Below, piece by piece: positions 39,952 through 47,834 of a stretch of DNA of 64,000 nucleotides (positions are counted from its first letter, which is position 1; each line of letters opens with the position of its first letter). The notes under the pieces were generated by a model. It made no database searches, was not told where the DNA came from, and was given only the letters and a program-made list of their open reading frames with translations. The DNA lies in contig JAVSMU010000001.1 in assembly GCA_032027045.1 (NCBI GenBank), positions 1,872,039-1,936,038 on the forward strand, given 5' to 3'. A program made the translations under genes and the position numbers. This DNA comes from Truepera sp. GTDB lineage: Bacteria > Deinococcota > Deinococci > Deinococcales > Trueperaceae.

Positions 39952-42162
39952 CTAGACGCTGAAGTCATCGGGGTCCAGCACGGCGAGGCGCTTACGGGGC
40001 TCGCTCCCGGGCTCCTCAGGCTCAGGGTCGAGCTCGCCTGCGGCCGGGAAGCCCTGAACGGTCGCGCCTTCGGGCCCGAGTGAGCCCGCATTCTGCAGGG
40101 GCTCGTCGGGGCCGAAGAGGTCATCGAGGTCGGCTTCCGCGTCGGGCTCCATCACGCTGTCAACCTGCCGCTGGGGCGCGGCGCGCCGCCGCTCCTCATG
40201 CGCCTCGATGGTGCGCATGGCGTGCACGGCGGCAAGGCGGCGCTCCTTGCGACCCTCGACCTCCAGCGCCGCGATCCTATCCAGCAGGTCGTCGAGCGCC
40301 TGGTTCAGCTCCCTGCGGCGGTCCGCCGCCGTGGCGCCACCGCGCGCGATGACCAAGGACTTCGCGTAGCTGAGGGTGGCGTCGTTGAAGGGGCGATTGA
40401 CGGGGGAAGCGCCATGCCGGGGGATGGCATGCCACTCGCCCAGCGTAGGATCGTGGAAGAACACCTCGGACAGGTCGCGGGGGTCGTAGCGGATCGGCCA
40501 AGCGCCGTCGCGGATGTTTGGGTAGGGCGAGGGCGCGTCGCGCCACTCGTCAAGGACCTCGCTGTTGTAACGCAGGCCGCGCAGGTCGATGCCGTAATGC
40601 TGGATCTTGCGCCACTCCGTCGGCAGCAGTTCGAAGTACAGGTTGGGATCTGGCAGCACGTACGTGAAGCCCGCCCGCATTAGCCCTTCCTCGTACATCC
40701 GATTGGGGCTCAGGTCCATCTTGGGAAGGTCGGGGATCTCGAGACCGTCGTGGGTGCGGTTCTGCCAGTAGGTGGCGACCCAGCCGGCGAACTCGGCTTC
40801 GATCTCGTCGATGAAGAAGAACGCTTCGCTTTCGACGTCCTTGCCGCGGGAGTACACGTCCGGGCCCTTGTAACCCTTGAGGTTCACCACGAAGTTATCG
40901 CGGATGGTGCGGAACAGCCGCTCCACCTGCGCCTTGTCCGTCGGGGTGTAGGGGCGGGCGAGCTGCAGGTCTATCCCAAGCCGCACGCACGCGTCCCGGA
41001 ACGCCCGCGAGATGAACACGCGCCCCCGGTCCACCCACACGGCTTCCGGGTTGAGGAACGGAACCCCAGCCAGACCGCCTAGCGCTTGCCCGTCGAGGTT
41101 CTGATCCGCATCGCCCAATAGCTCGACCACGATGGCTTCCGGCAGGCCCACGTATGACCAGCGGGCGTTCTCTGGCCACCCGTTACGCATGAACTTGGGC
41201 CTCACCACGTCGTAGAGCAACAGCGCGGCGTCCACGCCCTTGGTGGAGACGGGCGTGAACCGCCACGCCACAAGCGAGTTGGTGTACAAGTCCATGGCGA
41301 TGGTCAACTGCACCTGCACCCACTTGAAGGTCAACGGATCAAGAGCGAACGCGTCCAAGGAGGTCGAGTCGATCAGCACGACTTCGCCCGGACGCACCAC
41401 CTGGAAGTAGCGGTAGAGGTTGCTAGGGCGGTTGGCGATGCTGCGGCGCGCCTTGGCCGCCCCGAAGGTGCCGCGCCCGGCCGCCATCCGGTCGACAAGC
41501 TTGTTGAACGTCTTCTCGGACGGCAACTCGACGGCTTCGTCCGGGAAGAAGTCCTTGAGCTTCCGCCTCGTGCGCCGCCGCAACTGCGTCTTGGGGATGT
41601 TCGACTCGTCCGTCAACTCGTCCAGCACCGCCCCGAGAGCCAACTTGACGCGGTCGTCCACCCGCGCGAAGTCCTTCAGCGGACTCAGTTTGCGCTCGTC
41701 CACGAGGCCCACTAGGCCGCGCTCCTCGTACTTCTGCTTGTAGCGCCAGAGCGTGCTGAAACCGATCCCCAACTCGCGAGCCTTGGCGGTAGTCCGCTGC
41801 CGCACGGTAGTGAACTCAGGATCGTATTGCGGACTCGGCTCATGTTCGAGCGCCAGCACCCTGGAGCCGTGCTGGAACCCGGTTAGGGCCTCCATGAGGT
41901 GCCGCTCCAGCTCCTCGGCTGCCCGCAGCAGTTCCGGCGGCACCGTATCCAGGTAGACGGGGCTCGACTCCCCCTCCCCGGGCTCAACGTCCGACAGGAC
42001 CTTGAAGTCGGGCGCCTCGGTGAGGACGCCCATTAGGATCCGCGCCCGCTTGCCGCGCGGGTCCTGCACCTCGACCTCGCCGGCGTAGAAGCCCGTGATG
42101 GTCCAGGATTTTCCATCCCACCAGATCCTGGCGCCGACCTCGAGCTTCGCTCGGTACCTCAT
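39952..42162 (-). CDS. tnsB: TnsB-like DDE transposase (module 2)
   Basis: A complete 736-residue transposase. The N-terminal SH3-like strands (ARIWWDGKSWTITGF) lead to helix-turn-helix segments (KARELGIGFSTLWRYKQKY). The RNase-H core has Asp near 264 (VVLIDSTSLDAF), Asp near 377 (VWVDRGRVFIS) and Glu near 413 (AQVERLFRTI). The Mu-C barrel follows (DLSPNRMYEEGLMRAG, YGIDLRGLRYNSEVL, IRYDPRDLSEVFFHD), then a long charged C-terminal tail. Compared with module 1 it keeps catalytic and barrel domains in one chain. It overlaps the tnsA stop as ATGA. Confidence 0.9.
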   Translation of the reverse strand: MRYRAKLEVGARIWWDGKSWTITGFYAGEVEVQDPRGKRARILMGVLTEAPDFKVLSDVEPGEGESSPVYLDTVPPELLRAAEELERHLMEALTGFQHGSRVLALEHEPSPQYDPEFTTVRQRTTAKARELGIGFSTLWRYKQKYEERGLVGLVDERKLSPLKDFARVDDRVKLALGAVLDELTDESNIPKTQLRRRTRRKLKDFFPDEAVELPSEKTFNKLVDRMAAGRGTFGAAKARRSIANRPSNLYRYFQVVRPGEVVLIDSTSLDAFALDPLTFKWVQVQLTIAMDLYTNSLVAWRFTPVSTKGVDAALLLYDVVRPKFMRNGWPENARWSYVGLPEAIVVELLGDADQNLDGQALGGLAGVPFLNPEAVWVDRGRVFISRAFRDACVRLGIDLQLARPYTPTDKAQVERLFRTIRDNFVVNLKGYKGPDVYSRGKDVESEAFFFIDEIEAEFAGWVATYWQNRTHDGLEIPDLPKMDLSPNRMYEEGLMRAGFTYVLPDPNLYFELLPTEWRKIQHYGIDLRGLRYNSEVLDEWRDAPSPYPNIRDGAWPIRYDPRDLSEVFFHDPTLGEWHAIPRHGASPVNRPFNDATLSYAKSLVIARGGATAADRRRELNQALDDLLDRIAALEVEGRKERRLAAVHAMRTIEAHEERRRAAPQRQVDSVMEPDAEADLDDLFGPDEPLQNAGSLGPEGATVQGFPAAGELDPEPEEPGSEPRKRLAVLDPDDFSV

Positions 42163-42884
42163 GCCATCAACTCGCTCGTAGACAGGTAGACCAGCGAACC
42201 TTCTTCAAGGATCGCCGTCATGTCGAACTTCAGGACCCGTTTCCAAAGGAGGTGGAATAACGCTGGGCGCGCCAGGAGCGGTTGCTCCATCTGGGCGAGC
42301 AGTTGGCGTACGGACACCGCTCCATCGGCACAGCCGCCGACCAACTCTCTCGCCGTCGCCTCGAACCGCGGTGGGCGGCGCCGGTACCCGGCCAGCCACT
42401 TCACGTTGGCGAGGTAAGTGTCATCGGGTTCGGTGCGCACCTCGAAACCCCACCCCAGGTGCTGGCACGCGACTTCCGTGCTCTCGAAAGCTCGCCGGTT
42501 CCGGCTCGCGCCTGCCTGCTCTGACCGCTTCACGTCCACCACCGTGACACCACCACCCTCTCGCCAAACCAGGAAGTCGGGCACGTGCCTAAACGTCTCC
42601 CCACTTCGCTCGAAATGAAGCATGAGAGGTTGGGCGAGTACGCCGATCACTTCGCCATCGAAATCGAAACCCATCAGGGTGAACATCTCGAGACGACTTT
42701 CGTAGGGCACGAGCTGGTTGAGGCCACTGAACCAGTAAAAGCCGGGAAGGTGGCCCTGCCCCTTGTAGGCGGGAATCTTGCGAATGGAGTGATACCCGAT
42801 AAAGTCGCGGCCAGCAGCGTCGTTTATAGGGACCGTTTCGTGAAGCACGAGTCGGTTGTCAAGGAACGAAACTGAGATCTTCAT
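42159..42884 (-). CDS. tnsA: TnsA-like endonuclease (module 2)
   Basis: A 241-residue protein from the ATG at 42882-42884, with GGGGG upstream. The restriction-enzyme-like fold is clear: Glu62 in PYESRLEMFTL, Asp103 in HVPDFLVWRE, and VVDVKRSEQ with Lys119. Unlike the module 1 protein, all catalytic positions are present. The C-terminal part (VRQLLAQMEQPLLARPALFH) is helical and should bind TnsC. In Tn7 TnsA cuts the 5' strands so that the element moves by cut-and-paste. First gene of the operon. Confidence 0.85.
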   Translation of the reverse strand: MKISVSFLDNRLVLHETVPINDAAGRDFIGYHSIRKIPAYKGQGHLPGFYWFSGLNQLVPYESRLEMFTLMGFDFDGEVIGVLAQPLMLHFERSGETFRHVPDFLVWREGGGVTVVDVKRSEQAGASRNRRAFESTEVACQHLGWGFEVRTEPDDTYLANVKWLAGYRRRPPRFEATARELVGGCADGAVSVRQLLAQMEQPLLARPALFHLLWKRVLKFDMTAILEEGSLVYLSTSELMA

Positions 42885-42907
42885 GTGCGCCCCCAAGCCG
42901 CGTAATG

Positions 42908-42950
42908 TAAGGATACCTTAGATTATAAGGTACCGGCGCAGGGCGCAACT
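42908..42950 (-). promoter_or_regulatory. Promoter/operator of Tn7-like module 2
   Basis: Minus strand: -10 TATAAT at 42922-42927 and, 17 bp before it, a weak -35 AGTTGC (42945-42950). The -10 sits inside the dyad TACCTTA-GATTA-TAAGGTA (42914-42932 on the plus strand), and a third half-site TAAGG lies at 42908. A protein bound here would block the promoter, which fits self-control of the transposition operon. Confidence 0.6.
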
Positions 42951-42974
42951 CGGCTGGTAGAGCCGAACCAAGCC

Positions 42975-43448
42975 TTACCCATGTCGGACGGCGAGGAAGC
43001 AGGCGTCGTCCCTGCCTGCTCGTTTGCGTTTGCCTTTGAGCCCGCCGTTACTGGGCACTCGCTTCAACGGTGAGAGAGCGAGGTGGCGTACGATCACCAG
43101 GTTCGCTTGCGCGTTCTCCTTCCGCGCACGGCTCCGGTCCTCACCGAACACGATGCTCAGCACGCAATGCAGGCCGTTGTCGATGCCCCGATGCCGCCGC
43201 ACCGCGTACGCCACCTTCTCCGCATTAGTGTGGTTCGTGAGGAAGTAACGCTACTGCACGCTCACCTGCCCATCAGTAGTGCGCGTGCCGCGCACTTGGG
43301 CCACGCTGCGCAAGTCGCGCCAGGCGGCGCGCTCGCGGGCCTCCAGGCACTCCGGGTCGGTGCGCAACCAAGTTTCGCGCAGCTCGACTCGTCCGTGCCC
43401 TGCTGAAGCCGGACAAGGCGATTTCCGCCCCCCACACTCGTACCCCAC
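42975..43448 (-). pseudogene. ISAs1-family transposase, C-terminal relic
   Basis: The minus strand encodes the end of an ISAs1 (H-repeat) transposase: GHGRVELRETWLRTD, LEARERAAW, RYFLTNH, YAVRRHRGIDNGLHCVLSIV, FGEDRSRARKENAQANL and GLKGKRKRAGRDD. An in-frame TAG (43251-43253) replaces a codon just before RYFL, and the N-terminal two-thirds are missing. It separates module 2 from the copper region. Confidence 0.85.
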
Positions 43449-43489
43449 TCCAATGTTTGCACCGCTAGTGTTTGTTCGGGAGGTAACCC

Positions 43490-43897
43490 ATGATGCAAGC
43501 AGCCGACATGTTTCGAACCCACCCGCGCCAATCCCAGGTCGAAATCTCCGTGCTGGCGAAGTGCGTCGACGAATGCTACGCCTGCGCTCAGACCTGCACC
43601 GCCTGCGCCGACGCCTGCCTAGGGGAAGCGAACGTGGCTGAGCTGGTGCGCTGCATCCGCCTCAACGAGGACTGCAAGGCGGCGTGCCTCGCAACGGGCG
43701 AGATGCTCTCGCGCGTGACGGAGGCCGACTGGAGCGTCCTGCGCGCGCAGGTGCGGGCGTGCCTCACGGCCTGCCAGGTGTGCGGCGCCGAGTGCGAGAA
43801 GCACGCCGGGCACATGGAGCACTTCCGCGTATGCGCCGAGGCCTGCCGCGCGTGCGAGCAGGCGTGCCAGGCCCTGCTGGACGCCATCCCGGCCTGA
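43490..43897 (+). CDS. Csp-type four-helix copper-storage protein
   Basis: A 135-residue four-helix bundle whose helices carry Cys in CxxxC steps: CVDECYACAQTCTACADAC, CIRLNEDCKAACLATGE, CLTACQVCGAECEKHAGHME and CRVC-like repeats to the end (CAEACRACEQACQALL). This is the pattern of Csp (DUF326) proteins, which bind many Cu(I) ions inside the bundle. No signal peptide is visible, so it acts in the cytosol (Csp3-like). The start follows GGGAGGTAACCC; a second ATG comes next. It fits the copper region to the right. Confidence 0.88.
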   Translation: MMQAADMFRTHPRQSQVEISVLAKCVDECYACAQTCTACADACLGEANVAELVRCIRLNEDCKAACLATGEMLSRVTEADWSVLRAQVRACLTACQVCGAECEKHAGHMEHFRVCAEACRACEQACQALLDAIPA

Positions 43898-43964
43898 GCC
43901 ATGGACGCGAGGGTGTGCTGCGAGCCGTGCGCCCATAAGTCAATGCTGAAGATGCTTTGGCTCG

Positions 43965-45323
43965 TCAGGCGCTGACCTGCCCGAGCGACTCGAGGTGACC
44001 CGTCAGGCGGCGCGCTTCGGCCGCGCGGAGGGCCAACGCCGTCTCGATGGCCTCCTGCCAGCGCTGGCGTTCCGCGAGCACCCTCCGCGCCCGCTGCAAG
44101 ATGGCGCTAACGTCAGCGGCCGTGGGCTGCTCGGCGAACACGTGGATGTCGGGGTAGCCGAGCATCTGCTGCACGCTGGCGGTCTTGTGCGAGTCGGCGC
44201 CCAGCAGCACGCCCGGCACGCCGCCCAAGCCCGCCAGGATGGCGGGGTGGTAACGGCCCGTCACTACCAGTTCGGCGTGCGCCAGGATTTCGGTGGCCAC
44301 CATGACGTTGGTGTCCGCCGGCACCAGCGGCAGGCCCAGCTCGTGCGCCAGCTCCTCCAGGAAGGCGTCGCCCGTCGAGCTCACCGTCACCACCAGCGGG
44401 TACCCCAGCTCCGGCAGCGCCTGAAGCAGGCGCCGGTACGAGGCGGCCGCCCGCTTAGGGTCCTTGGCGGCCTCCGAGCTGCCGCCCACGCAGATGTACG
44501 GCCGTTGGAAGTCCCAGGTCCCCAGCCGATCGGGGCGTTCGTGGAAGGGAGTCAGGTACTCGGGGCGCGCCAGGAGGTCGCGCCCGCGCCCTACGCGCCC
44601 CTTCCAGGCGAAGACGCTGTCGGGTACGTAAACCGAGGCCACCTCGGGCGCCACCTCGCGGAGGAACGCCTGCGACCAGGGGTCGCGCGTCGTCACCAGG
44701 CGCGCCTGGGGCAGCAGCCGCCGGGTCGCCGCCACGGTGGCGGCGTTGCGGGGCCCGTTGGCCGGGTCGGCGACCAGCGCGTTGACGTAGGCGAAGGGCA
44801 CGTCCGCCTCGTGCGCGAGCTGCATCACGGCCAGGTGGAAGCGCTGCTCCAGGCGCGAGGGGGTGGTGAAGATCATGCTCCCCTCGCCGTTGACGACCAC
44901 CGCGTCCGCGCGCTCCACGCGCGCGATCCACTCCGCCAGCGGCTCGCGCCCTGAGCGGCGCCAGCGGCGCACCGTCTCGGCGGGGTCGTCGCTGACGGCG
45001 TCGCGGACGCCCAGGCGCTCCAGTGACAGGCGCGTGCGGCCGCCGCGCGCCAGGCCGGCCACGGCGAGCCGGGCGAGGGCCGGTTGCCGCAGGAGGCGGC
45101 CCGCCACCGGCCCGTCGGCCAGCGCCACGCGCGAGCGCACCTCGGCGTCCAGCACGCGGTCGGAAGGCGAGAGGCCGGCGGCGGCCATGAGTTCGAGCAG
45201 CGCCATGGTGGTGGCGCGGCTGCCCCAGTTGGCGTTGTCGCGGTTGTCCGACACCAGCAGCACGCGCGGCCCGGCGCCGGCCGCGGCCTGCTCGATCTGG
45301 GCGTCAGCGGCCGCCTGGATCAC
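43965..45323 (-). CDS. Polysaccharide pyruvyl transferase family protein
   Basis: A 452-residue protein with the pyruvyl-transferase fold. RVLLVSDNRDNANWGSRATT is the N-terminal nucleotide-type loop, AVVVNGEGSMIFTTP and VTTRDPWSQAFL are mid-domain strands, and the C-terminal half has VVTVSSTGDAFL, NVMVATEILAHAELVVTGRYH and GVLLGADSHKTASVQQML. The family transfers pyruvate from PEP to sugars of cell-surface polymers (CsaB, WcaK). The exact acceptor is unknown. It starts at GTG. It stands alone in the window without glycosyltransferases. Confidence 0.8.
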   Translation of the reverse strand: MIQAAADAQIEQAAAGAGPRVLLVSDNRDNANWGSRATTMALLELMAAAGLSPSDRVLDAEVRSRVALADGPVAGRLLRQPALARLAVAGLARGGRTRLSLERLGVRDAVSDDPAETVRRWRRSGREPLAEWIARVERADAVVVNGEGSMIFTTPSRLEQRFHLAVMQLAHEADVPFAYVNALVADPANGPRNAATVAATRRLLPQARLVTTRDPWSQAFLREVAPEVASVYVPDSVFAWKGRVGRGRDLLARPEYLTPFHERPDRLGTWDFQRPYICVGGSSEAAKDPKRAAASYRRLLQALPELGYPLVVTVSSTGDAFLEELAHELGLPLVPADTNVMVATEILAHAELVVTGRYHPAILAGLGGVPGVLLGADSHKTASVQQMLGYPDIHVFAEQPTAADVSAILQRARRVLAERQRWQEAIETALALRAAEARRLTGHLESLGQVSA

Positions 45324-45714
45324 GACGCCCTCTCACGCTCTCGTTAGCGCGAGCGACGAGGGGCGCGCAACCAGGCAAGTGGGTGGCCGCAGGCCTGTGG
45401 GTGGGGCGAACCTTCCTATCGGTGGCATGTTGTCGTCCTGGTCGAGGCTACCACTAGCGGCCGCGCGGGCGCTGTGCGCTGGCGTCGGGGGCTCCCGCCG
45501 TGCGGGGCGCGAGTTGAGGTGAGCGCTCGCTGCGAAACGGTGCGCCTGATAGCCGCCGCCTCACCGCGACCAACGGCGCTCAATACCTGCTTGCCCTTCC
45601 TCCCAGGGGTGCCGTAAGGCCGCGCCCAATAGCGCGCGGGCCGACGCCTGGCGGGGGCGGTGAGCAGACGGCCGGGCACCGTCCGCGTTCATAGTCCAGC
45701 GGGCGGGAGTGCAT
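45324..45714. other. Gene-free stretch
   Basis: 391 bp between a pyruvyl-transferase gene reading away and the end of the next minus-strand gene. GC-rich with several unsupported open frames. No hairpin with a T-tract and no known motif seen. Confidence 0.4.
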
Positions 45715-46407
45715 CTAATGGACCTCGGCCCCGCTGGTAGTTGCGCTCGCCACCATGTCCTGCACGAACTGGGCGACGAACTCGTCCTCGCCGGCCTCGA
45801 GCAGCTCCTGCGGCGAGGTGCCCCCCAACTGCGGATGCGGCGACGTCAGCCACAGCTCCAGGCCCTCCTCGTCGGCGCCAACGAACCGCGCCAGGCTCTC
45901 GCGTATTACCTCCAGGGGTGACGCGCCCGGCAACTGTTCGACCGGCGCGAGGCGTTCGATCCGCACGCTGATCTGCGCCCCGAAAGCGTCGAGGATGCGC
46001 TGCGCCCTCTGGGTGCTGATGTTCCGGTAACCGTTGCGCTCGTCCCGGCAGACCAGCGGGGCGCTCGTGCCCAGCGCGGCGGCGAGGCGCTGCTGCGTCC
46101 ACCCCCGCTGAGAGCGCAGTTCGGTCAGCCAGCGGCCGATGTCGGTTAGGCGGCTGAGCGGTTCGAGCTCCACTGGGCGCTCGCGTTCGTACGCCTCGAC
46201 CTCCCTGCGGAGCTCCGAGTGATAGTCAAGGGCCGGCCGCATGAGGCGCTCGACCTCTTCGGCCGCCAGGTCGGCGCGGCTCAAGGCCTCCCGCAGTCGA
46301 TCCAGGTGCTCGCTCTCGTCCCGCAAGCGTCGCGTGGCGCGGGCGTACTCCGCCGCCGTGGTGATCACCGCGTTCCTCCTAATCCGTTCCAGCCCTCCCA
46401 GAGCCAT
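45715..46407 (-). CDS. XRE/MbcA-like antitoxin with helical N-terminus
   Basis: A 230-residue protein. The first ~90 residues are a coiled, helical part (EYARATRRLRDESEHLDRLR) seen in front of XRE regulators. A helix-turn-helix follows (RWLTELRSQRGWTQQRLAAAL, then SAPLVCRDERNGYRNI). The C-terminal region (ESLARFVGADEEGLELWLTS, GTSPQELLEAGEDEFVAQFV) resembles the toxin-binding DUF2384 part of Xre/MbcA antitoxins. Those pair with RES toxins; none is near. It could also be a plain regulator of its own operon. Confidence 0.65.
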   Translation of the reverse strand: MALGGLERIRRNAVITTAAEYARATRRLRDESEHLDRLREALSRADLAAEEVERLMRPALDYHSELRREVEAYERERPVELEPLSRLTDIGRWLTELRSQRGWTQQRLAAALGTSAPLVCRDERNGYRNISTQRAQRILDAFGAQISVRIERLAPVEQLPGASPLEVIRESLARFVGADEEGLELWLTSPHPQLGGTSPQELLEAGEDEFVAQFVQDMVASATTSGAEVH

Positions 46408-46423
46408 AGCCAGCGCGCTCCCG

Positions 46424-46870
46424 CTAGGGCGTCCCGCTCAGGCGCGCCTGCGCGGCGCGTTGCTGCGGCTTCCACCACTCCTTGATGTAGGCGATCACGT
46501 CCGTGACCTGCTCGTCGCTCCAGTCGGGGCCGACGGCTGGCATCATGAAGCCGCCCTGCCGGATCATGGCGGCGATCTGCGAGTCGGGGTGGTGCCAGGC
46601 GTGCATGGTGCCGTCCAGGGCTGGGATGCCGGCGCGCGAGTTGCCGGCGCCCGTGACGCCGTGGCAGGTGGCGCAGTTCGCCTGGTACGCCTGCTCGCCG
46701 CGGGCGATCTGCTCGGCCGGATAGGTGGGGTAGGTGAGCGGCCCGGAACCGCCGCTGCCGATGCGGGCGTAAACGGCGAGCATCACGATGATGACGACGC
46801 CCGATGCGAGGGCGATGGTGGATGGGCGCGGGCGGCGGCGTTGCTTGGGCTTTCGGGACAATGTCTTCAA
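46424..46870 (-). CDS. Membrane-anchored c-type cytochrome
   Basis: A 148-residue protein. A basic N-terminus and one membrane helix (STIALASGVVIIVMLAVYA) precede a single class I haem domain: YQANCATCHGVTGAGN binds haem, and FMMPAVGPDWSDEQVTDVI supplies the axial Met. A cytochrome of the same design lies at 51169-51627, sharing the phrases ALDGTMHAWHH and PDWSDEQVT. Both sit beside DUF305 genes, so they may work in periplasmic electron flow linked to copper. The start appears to be a TTG. Confidence 0.82.
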   Translation of the reverse strand: MKTLSRKPKQRRRPRPSTIALASGVVIIVMLAVYARIGSGGSGPLTYPTYPAEQIARGEQAYQANCATCHGVTGAGNSRAGIPALDGTMHAWHHPDSQIAAMIRQGGFMMPAVGPDWSDEQVTDVIAYIKEWWKPQQRAAQARLSGTP

Positions 46871-46978
46871 CCTCGTTCGGTGGGATGGCGGCCGCAGCGG
46901 CCGTACGGGCAGCGGGCGGGCTAGAGGAGTGGGGGCGGGTCGGCCGCTAGCGCGCCGCGACCGGACACGCCCCTGGCT

Positions 46979-47734
46979 TCAGTCGGCGGAGTCGGCCAGC
47001 CACGCCTGGTATTGGTGCACCTCGCCGGCTTGCGTGACGATGACGTCGCGCGCCAGGTCGCGCAGCTCCGCGTGCGTGGCGCGCTCGAGCGCGAGCTGGG
47101 CCATGTCGATGGCGCCCTGGTGGTGCGCGATCATCTCCGTCAGGAAGGCGGCATCCGGGTCTGGGCCTTCGGCCATGGCCGTCATCATGCCGCTCATCTC
47201 GGCGTCCATCGTCGCCGCCGAGGCGCCGTCGACCTCGGCGTCGTACCACGCGCGCAGCCAGGTGGTCATCTGCTCGATCTCGGGCGCCTGGGCGGCCTTG
47301 ACAGCGCGCGCGGCGGCCAGCACCTCGGGGTCGTCGCCGCGCTCGAGCACCCAGTCGGCCATGGCGATGGCGCCCTGGTGGTGGGCGATCATCATCGACA
47401 TGAAGGCCACCTCGAACTCCTCGCCAGCCAAGCCTCCCAGCTCTGTCGTGCCGGCGGCGCCGTGCATCATGCCCGGCGTCTGACCGGCGGGCATCCCGTG
47501 CATCTGGGCCATCATCTCGTGCATCTGGCGCATCATGCCGCTTGGCATGTGGCCCATCATGGGCCCGTGCATGCCGCCCATCGCGTCGGCGCCCATCATC
47601 GCGCCACCCATCCCCATGGGGGCGGCGCCGGGGGGCGTGGTCGTGCCGGGCGGGTGGTGGTCGGGGTTGGCGAGGGCGGTGGTGGTCAGCGCGGCGGCGA
47701 GCAGCGCGGCGAAGAGTGTCTTGCGGTGCGTCAT
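46979..47734 (-). CDS. Secreted DUF305 protein with duplicated His-rich domain
   Basis: A 251-residue protein. A signal peptide (KTLFAALLAAALTTTALA) leads to a Met/His-rich stretch (GMGGAMMGADAMGGMHGPMM) suited to copper binding. Two DUF305 helical repeats follow, each with HHQGAI (SMMIAHHQGAIAMADWVLER and EMIAHHQGAIDMAQLALER). The start ATG at 47732-47734 has GGAGGAG just upstream. Members of this family bind copper or silver in the periplasm. An 11-bp triple repeat before the gene matches the one beside the two-component system, so it is probably regulated by it. Confidence 0.85.
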   Translation of the reverse strand: MTHRKTLFAALLAAALTTTALANPDHHPPGTTTPPGAAPMGMGGAMMGADAMGGMHGPMMGHMPSGMMRQMHEMMAQMHGMPAGQTPGMMHGAAGTTELGGLAGEEFEVAFMSMMIAHHQGAIAMADWVLERGDDPEVLAAARAVKAAQAPEIEQMTTWLRAWYDAEVDGASAATMDAEMSGMMTAMAEGPDPDAAFLTEMIAHHQGAIDMAQLALERATHAELRDLARDVIVTQAGEVHQYQAWLADSAD

Positions 47735-47778
47735 GGCGCTCCTCCTGTCGAGGAGCATGTTCGGGCGCGCGCGTGAAC

Positions 47779-47811
47779 CGGCGATAACGCCCGTGTAAGG
47801 TTTCGGTAAAG
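47779..47811 (-). promoter_or_regulatory. Triple 11-bp direct repeat before the DUF305 gene
   Basis: Minus strand in order: CTTTACCGAAA, CCTTACACGGG, CGTTATCGCCG, exactly 11 bp apart. The first two nearly equal the repeats at 49701-49722. OmpR-family regulators bind direct repeats with this period. Confidence 0.7.
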
Positions 47812-47834
47812 CCGCCCAGGACGCGGAGCGGCGC

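Larger units (their letters stand above)
36206..42884 (-). mobile_element. Tn7-like transposition module 2 (tnsA-tnsB-tnsC-tniQ)
   Basis: Four minus-strand genes in the classic order, with ATGA overlaps at tnsA/tnsB and tnsC/tniQ and a 33-bp gap between tnsB and tnsC. The proteins are clearly different from module 1 (unsplit TnsB, TnsA with an intact-looking active site, much larger TniQ), so this is a separate element and not a duplication. Ends are not resolved: candidate repeats lie at 35883-35973, and an ISAs1 relic begins 90 bp beyond tnsA. Confidence 0.87.

Noticed and set aside
43902-43976. A 24-codon Cys-containing frame (MDARVCCEPCAHKS) after the Csp gene
   Set aside because: Too short, no ribosome-binding site, and it overlaps the end of the convergent pyruvyl-transferase gene.
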